From the NCBI RefSeq assembly GCF_034479615.1, contig NZ_CP140255.1, positions 2,976,001 through 3,040,000 of the forward strand: a stretch of 64,000 nucleotides of DNA, read 5' to 3'. The translations under genes and the position numbers were made by a program. Origin of the DNA: Vreelandella neptunia. Lineage in GTDB: Bacteria; Pseudomonadota; Gammaproteobacteria; Pseudomonadales; Halomonadaceae. Positions 60,096-64,000 of the stretch are shown in pieces. The notes below the pieces were generated by a model. The model had not been told where the DNA came from and made no database searches. It was given only the letters and a program-made list of their open reading frames with translations. The first letter of the stretch is position 1. Each line of letters opens with the position of its first letter.

Positions 60096-61634
60096 TTGAA
60101 TACAGACTCACGAATGCAACATTCATTAAGACGCACACATCGTCTTGCAATGGCGACCATTGCCCCGCGAATTTTTGCCTTTTGCCATACCTTCGGACTA
60201 ACCGTATGGATCGCAGTAATAGAAGGCAGCGGCTGGACACTTATTCTGCCTGGGATTTTGCTGCTGCTATGGCCCGGCGTTGCCTATGCGCTTGCTGCAA
60301 ACGCCCAGAACTCAAAGCGTGCCGAATTCAGAAATCTACTCTATGACAGCCTGCTATTTGGTTTTTGGTGCAGCGTGCTGGATTTTTACGTTTTAGCCAC
60401 GATCACCATTGGGCTTGCCTGTTTGATGAACAATTTAGTGGTCGGCGGAGTACGCAAGATGCTAGTTGCAGCCGTACTTTTCACTACCGCAGCCTTGATA
60501 GGAAGCGCCCTAACAGGCTTCAATTTTCGACCCTATGTAAGCAACAATTTAGACATTTACCAATGGGCGGGAGCGGTCGTCTATTTTCTAACCATCGGCC
60601 GCGTAACGTACAGTCAGAATCGTCAGATTGGACGCAGCATTGGCGAGATAAAGTTTCAGAACCGAGTCTTTCACGCCCTGCTGGATCTAGGAACGGTGGC
60701 AAATCGTGCGACCAATATACACACCCTGCTGGATAACTCCTTAAAACACCTTCAGTCCCATTTTCCCGACTACGGCTTTGCTGTTTTTGTGCAAGAACGG
60801 CAACGTTCTGAAGTGACACGCTACGCAGCTGTTGTGGGGCTAAGCCTAGAGGATGAACAGCGCCTAAAGCGTCTATTAACCAACGTTAACGGGCAAGGAG
60901 TACAGCCGGGCGCACTGCCAAAAATAGACGAAGGCGAGAGCCTATATGTCATGTCTATGGAGGGTCGCCTAAGCTTGTACGAAGGTTGGCTGATCATGAG
61001 AGCACCTAACCGAGACGACAGCTTAGAGCAAATACTCTCCCTCTTTGCCGACCAACTGGCGGCCGCTACCGAAAATAAATTGCTACATTTGGAATTGAAA
61101 AAAACGGCTGAGCGTGACGGACTCACCGGCCTTTATAACCGAGGCTTCTTGGAAGCCGCACTGCAAATGAGTATTCAGGGCAAGGCGCAAACACCGAGCC
61201 TGGATTTTGCTGTGTTGATGATGGATGTCGACAGGCTCAAGGAAGTGAACGACCATTATGGTCACGTCGCAGGCGATCAACTGATTTCTAGCGTTGCCAA
61301 GTACCTGCAACTTCACTGCAGGGACAGCGACATACTTGCACGCTGCGGTGGCGATGAATTCGTCATTCTGTTTCCCTCTGCCGATCTGACGGCAGCTAAG
61401 CGTGTCGCCAACGTGATCAGAGAAAATTTGCCTGAGCAACGTTGCATTATCGATACCGCTAACGGTGAACGTGAAGAACTGGCGCTTCATTTGAGTTTGG
61501 GATGCGCCAGCTCCAGCGAAGTGCCTGCCCTACAGGTTTTTGCGCTGGCGGACGAGCGCATGTACGAAGACAAGAACCAGCACCGCAAGCAAAGAGTAGA
61601 TGACCTGGGTACCGCGGGCTGGACACCCTTATAA
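60096..61634 (+). CDS. Membrane GGDEF diguanylate cyclase
   Basis: About 506-512 residues. A MASE2-like membrane region of four to five helices (about 20-165) is followed by a GAF-like domain (about 190-330) and a GGDEF domain (about 335-500) with an intact RCGGDEFVILF motif. The first 60 coding residues and the hydrophobic layout suggest MASE2, but this is not certain. The frame can start at the TTG at 60096 or the ATG at 60114; no ribosome site decides, and the ATG is more likely. It is the third diguanylate cyclase of the window. Confidence 0.88.
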   Translation: MNTDSRMQHSLRRTHRLAMATIAPRIFAFCHTFGLTVWIAVIEGSGWTLILPGILLLLWPGVAYALAANAQNSKRAEFRNLLYDSLLFGFWCSVLDFYVLATITIGLACLMNNLVVGGVRKMLVAAVLFTTAALIGSALTGFNFRPYVSNNLDIYQWAGAVVYFLTIGRVTYSQNRQIGRSIGEIKFQNRVFHALLDLGTVANRATNIHTLLDNSLKHLQSHFPDYGFAVFVQERQRSEVTRYAAVVGLSLEDEQRLKRLLTNVNGQGVQPGALPKIDEGESLYVMSMEGRLSLYEGWLIMRAPNRDDSLEQILSLFADQLAAATENKLLHLELKKTAERDGLTGLYNRGFLEAALQMSIQGKAQTPSLDFAVLMMDVDRLKEVNDHYGHVAGDQLISSVAKYLQLHCRDSDILARCGGDEFVILFPSADLTAAKRVANVIRENLPEQRCIIDTANGEREELALHLSLGCASSSEVPALQVFALADERMYEDKNQHRKQRVDDLGTAGWTPL

Positions 61635-61642
61635 AAACTTTC

Positions 61643-62320
61643 TCACAAGCCACTGACAAACGCCTGCCCCCACTGATCGCCATGTACCAGTTCACTTAAT
61701 GGCAGGCGGGAGCGCCAGCCTTTGGCTTCAAGTTCTGGCTGGTCTAAAAAATCACTCACGTAGCCAAGACAGAGATACGCCAGCGGATAAACGTGCTCAG
61801 GCAGATTCAACGCCGTGCTTAGCTGCTCTTGGTCAAGAATACTTACCCAACCAACGCCAATACCTTCTACCCGCGCAGCCAACCAGAGATTTTGCACAGC
61901 GAGACAAGTACTGAAAAGATCGGTATCCACAATGCTGTTACGCCCCAGCACATGGGGGCCGCCCCTGCTGCGGTCGCAGGTAATACAGAGATTAAGTGGG
62001 CTCTCCATAATACCTTGCAGCTTAAGGCTCCGGTAATGCTCTTTACGTTCGCCTTCAAAGCGCTCGGCGGCCTTCTGGTTCTCTTGCTCGAACATCGCCA
62101 ACACCGTCTCCCTGACGCTACGACTTTCAATCACGATGAAATCCCAGGGCTGCATAAATCCCACAGAAGGCGCGTGATGTGCTGCTTCCAAAAGGCGGGC
62201 CAACACATCCGAGGGGATTCGGTCGGGCAAAAACTGCGAACGCACATCGCGCCGCTCGTGTATGGCGCGGTAAAGGCCACGCCGCTCAGCATCGGAAAAA
62301 CGGTGGTTAGAGGTGGTCAT
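61643..62320 (-). CDS. bluB: 5,6-dimethylbenzimidazole synthase BluB
   Basis: A flavin-destroying nitroreductase-fold enzyme that turns FMNH2 into 5,6-dimethylbenzimidazole, the lower ligand of cobalamin. Typical motifs are AIHERRDVRSQFLPD, PSVGFMQPWDFIVIE, LNLCITCDRSRGG and GWVSILDQEQL; 225 residues. No other cobalamin gene is in the window, so it is either a stand-alone ligand supplier or the rest of the pathway lies elsewhere. The ATG has no strong ribosome site. Convergent with the GGDEF gene. Confidence 0.9.
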   Translation of the reverse strand: MTTSNHRFSDAERRGLYRAIHERRDVRSQFLPDRIPSDVLARLLEAAHHAPSVGFMQPWDFIVIESRSVRETVLAMFEQENQKAAERFEGERKEHYRSLKLQGIMESPLNLCITCDRSRGGPHVLGRNSIVDTDLFSTCLAVQNLWLAARVEGIGVGWVSILDQEQLSTALNLPEHVYPLAYLCLGYVSDFLDQPELEAKGWRSRLPLSELVHGDQWGQAFVSGL

Positions 62321-62377
62321 GGCGCTGACTGGGCCTTTTGCTGATCTGTTTTATAGACAGTAAGAGTCTACACGAGC

Positions 62378-63133
62378 TCAGCCTAGCCGCCATCTCAACG
62401 GGTTGGTTTGGCGTAAAACGCCGTCATCGTCCCAGTCATCCCATCCGGTCAAGGGGATGGGTAGTTCACTATCCAAGTTCTTCAGACGAGAGACCCAGGC
62501 CGCTTTGCAGGTCTCTAGGTGACCAATGATGTCGGCCTCTTCTTGATAGCGAATACCACCGCCCTGAATGCCGTAGCTCACCTGAGGCGCCAGCACGTTA
62601 AAGCCAACGTAGTACAAAGATGCGTGCATGGGCCACAGCCAGTGCACCATATTGCCAGCGCGGCCAAAGGGCTGAAACGCCTTCTCTGGCGAGCCTGTGG
62701 TGACTGACAGCATTGTCTGCTTTCCGCGATAGTAGCCATGATCGTAACGCATGCGGCTTGTATAGCGCCCGCCATACACCAGCACCCGATCAAACCAGCC
62801 TTTCAAAATGGCAGGCTGGGCGTGCCACCACAAAGGGAACTGGAAGATCACTAGGTCAGCCCACTCCAACCGCGCCAACTCCCGCTGGACACCCTGCGGT
62901 AATGTGTTTTTCTCGTAGTGAGCCCGCTGCTCATTAAGGGGATAGAAGTAGTCCGACACCACGGCGCGATACGGATAGTGCTCAGCGCGCTCCACCGGAT
63001 CAAACTGCTCAGCATAGAGATCATCCACGTCGACGGTATGTCCTTCGTCCACCAGTTGTTTTACCGCTACATCCACTAGGCCGCCATTAAACGATTTGCG
63101 TTCAGGATGAGCCAAGACGATCAACACATTCAT
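62378..63133 (-). CDS. NAD(P)H-dependent flavodoxin-fold oxidoreductase
   Basis: A 251-residue quinone or nitro-compound reductase of the NQO1/KefF/MdaB type. It has VLIVLAHPERKSFNGG at the N-terminus (FMN phosphate site), DLVIFQFPLWWHAQPAILKG and FDRVLVYGGRY. It probably reduces quinones by two electrons using bound flavin. GGGGAAG precedes the ATG at 63133. A truncated LysR-type fragment lies divergent to it. Confidence 0.9.
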   Translation of the reverse strand: MNVLIVLAHPERKSFNGGLVDVAVKQLVDEGHTVDVDDLYAEQFDPVERAEHYPYRAVVSDYFYPLNEQRAHYEKNTLPQGVQRELARLEWADLVIFQFPLWWHAQPAILKGWFDRVLVYGGRYTSRMRYDHGYYRGKQTMLSVTTGSPEKAFQPFGRAGNMVHWLWPMHASLYYVGFNVLAPQVSYGIQGGGIRYQEEADIIGHLETCKAAWVSRLKNLDSELPIPLTGWDDWDDDGVLRQTNPLRWRLG

Positions 63134-63221
63134 TCTGCGCTTCCCCTATTGATTGGTTCAACGACAGACTAGCCTGTTCAAATACGCTCAAACATTCGCG
63201 AAAAATGACAACTCAGTTTGC

Positions 63222-63380
63222 ATGAATGAACAACAAGTAAGGTGGGACGATCTAGCAATTGCAGAAGAGGGGTCGCTATCCGGCGCCAGCCGAGCGCGGC
63301 GTATTAGCCATACCAACGTCTCCAGGTGTTTAAGCGAGATGGAACAAAGTCTAGGCGTGACTCTTCTCAATAGTGGCTAA
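63222..63380 (+). pseudogene. LysR-type regulator remnant (N-terminal helix-turn-helix only)
   Basis: About 52 codons match the start of a LysR regulator (WDDLAIAEEGSLSGASRARR, then ISHTNVSRCLSEMEQSLGVT) and then stop at LLNSG. The effector domain is absent; the MarR gene begins downstream on the other strand. It lies divergent to the quinone reductase gene, the normal place for its regulator, so it is probably a decayed regulator gene. Confidence 0.7.
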
Positions 63381-63399
63381 GTTGCCGCTGCGACACACA

Positions 63400-63888
63400 T
63401 CACTCTTGTTCCAATCCCGCTAAGAACTGTTTAAGCAGCTCATCGAGTTGCGCTCGTTGATCTTCAGTCAGGGCGCTCACCAGCTGTGCCTGGGTTTCCA
63501 CATGGGCAGCAACGGCTTCATCGATTAACTCGAATCCACGTTGAGAAAGAGAGATGAGAAAACCACGACCATCGTCGGGGTTTTTGACCCGCTCGATCAA
63601 CCCCGCCTTTTCCAATTGATTGATGCGGTGGGTCATGGTGCCCGAAGTCACCATGGTGGATGCCATCAAATCCCCCGGCGATAGAGCGTAAGGCTCCCCC
63701 TCACGACGAAGAGTTGCCAGAACGTCAAAGCTCGCGTCAGTTAGACCGTATTTCGCCCAGGTCTTCTCCATTGCGCGCATTAAAGCGTGGTTCAGCCGTT
63801 TGACCCGCCCGATGGTACCCATCGGCGCAACATCAAGGTCGGGCCTCTCCTGCCGCCACTGTTTGAGAATGTTGTCTACATGATCCAT
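63400..63888 (-). CDS. MarR-family transcriptional regulator
   Basis: A 162-residue winged-helix regulator (DASFDVLATLRREGEPYALSP, LMASTMVTSGTMTHRINQLE, LIERVKNPDDGRGFLISLS). Two palindromes of MarR type lie upstream at 63910-63950, so it probably represses itself and a divergent gene at the window edge. The frame also opens at 63894; the ATG at 63888 follows a more plausible ribosome site. Effector unknown (often a phenolic or oxidant). Confidence 0.92.
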   Translation of the reverse strand: MDHVDNILKQWRQERPDLDVAPMGTIGRVKRLNHALMRAMEKTWAKYGLTDASFDVLATLRREGEPYALSPGDLMASTMVTSGTMTHRINQLEKAGLIERVKNPDDGRGFLISLSQRGFELIDEAVAAHVETQAQLVSALTEDQRAQLDELLKQFLAGLEQE

Positions 63889-63909
63889 AAGCATATTTTG
63901 CGCCTAATT

Positions 63910-63925
63910 ATCTTGACGTCAAGAT
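63910..63925. promoter_or_regulatory. MarR-type operator, proximal palindrome
   Basis: ATCTTGACGTCAAGAT is a perfect 16-base palindrome, 21 bases upstream of the MarR start codon. It is a typical MarR/SlyA-like binding-site arrangement. Confidence 0.75.
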
Positions 63926-63938
63926 TAATCACACATAA

Positions 63939-63950
63939 CTTGATATCAAG
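63939..63950. promoter_or_regulatory. MarR-type operator, distal palindrome
   Basis: CTTGATATCAAG is a perfect 12-base palindrome sharing the CTTGA/TCAAG half sites with the proximal one; their centres are 27 bases apart. It is nearer the divergent gene. Confidence 0.7.
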
Positions 63951-63970
63951 ATACTTTCGAAACGGTACCT

Positions 63971-64000
63971 ATGAGAACATCGCCAATGACATCGTTAAGC
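63971..64000 (+). CDS. Possible start of a divergent gene, 3' partial
   Basis: An ATG at 63971 opens ten codons (MRTSPMTSLS) to the window end; a second ATG is at 63986. No strong ribosome site is visible. Position opposite MarR and its operators suggests a MarR target such as an efflux pump, but nothing in the sequence proves coding. Confidence 0.35.
   Translation, partial: MRTSPMTSLS

Overview
This window reads as chromosome of a moderately halophilic gammaproteobacterium, most likely Halomonas or a close relative in the Halomonadaceae. That is an inference from gene order (miaB-ybeZ-ybeY-corC-lnt), protein style and the repeats seen; no rRNA or marker search was possible. Coding density is high, strand use is mixed, and there is no prophage, CRISPR array or intact insertion sequence. 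The window starts inside mltF and ends just inside a possible gene divergent from a MarR regulator.

Layout. 1-6.1 kb: end of mltF, tRNA-Met, an M18 aminopeptidase, the Prc protease, a lone ArsR regulator and three tRNA-Asn genes. 6.2-11.9 kb: the conserved RNA and envelope operon miaB, ybeZ, ybeY, corC, lnt. 12-24 kb: small regulator-enzyme pairs (aldehyde reductase/AraC, VOC protein/LysR), small conserved proteins, a REP-like cluster, a chemoreceptor next to a periplasmic binding protein, a flavin reductase and a 2-hydroxyacid dehydrogenase. 24-35 kb: ribosome rescue factor ArfB, an NnrU/quinone-reductase/proline-racemase-like operon, CorA, a GAF-PAS-GGDEF protein, a sodium symporter under a TPP riboswitch (probably thiamine-precursor uptake), a peroxidase-like protein, and mmsA behind a palindromic operator.

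35.1-45.9 kb is the most unusual part. It holds a zinc metallopeptidase, an alpha-E protein, a circularly permuted ATP-grasp, a large transglutaminase-DUF2126 protein, a fused ATP-grasp/alpha-E protein and a second transglutaminase. This is an ATP-grasp/alpha-E/transglutaminase peptide-ligation type locus whose product is unknown. One ATP-grasp copy has lost the segment that normally carries a nucleotide-binding lysine, and a 140-base fold-back MITE lies inside the locus.

46-64 kb: DUF3581, an AsmA-like protein, a TRIC channel, NfeD plus a SPFH protein behind a DtxR-like palindrome, two membrane diguanylate cyclases, DUF2252, a DUF3311/sodium symporter pair, a glutathione transferase with a WYL regulator, BluB, an NAD(P)H oxidoreductase beside a LysR remnant, and MarR with two operator palindromes.

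A recurring signal not explained by genes is a set of short tandem duplications (13-18 base period) in intergenic DNA. Several include the stop or start codon of the adjoining gene.
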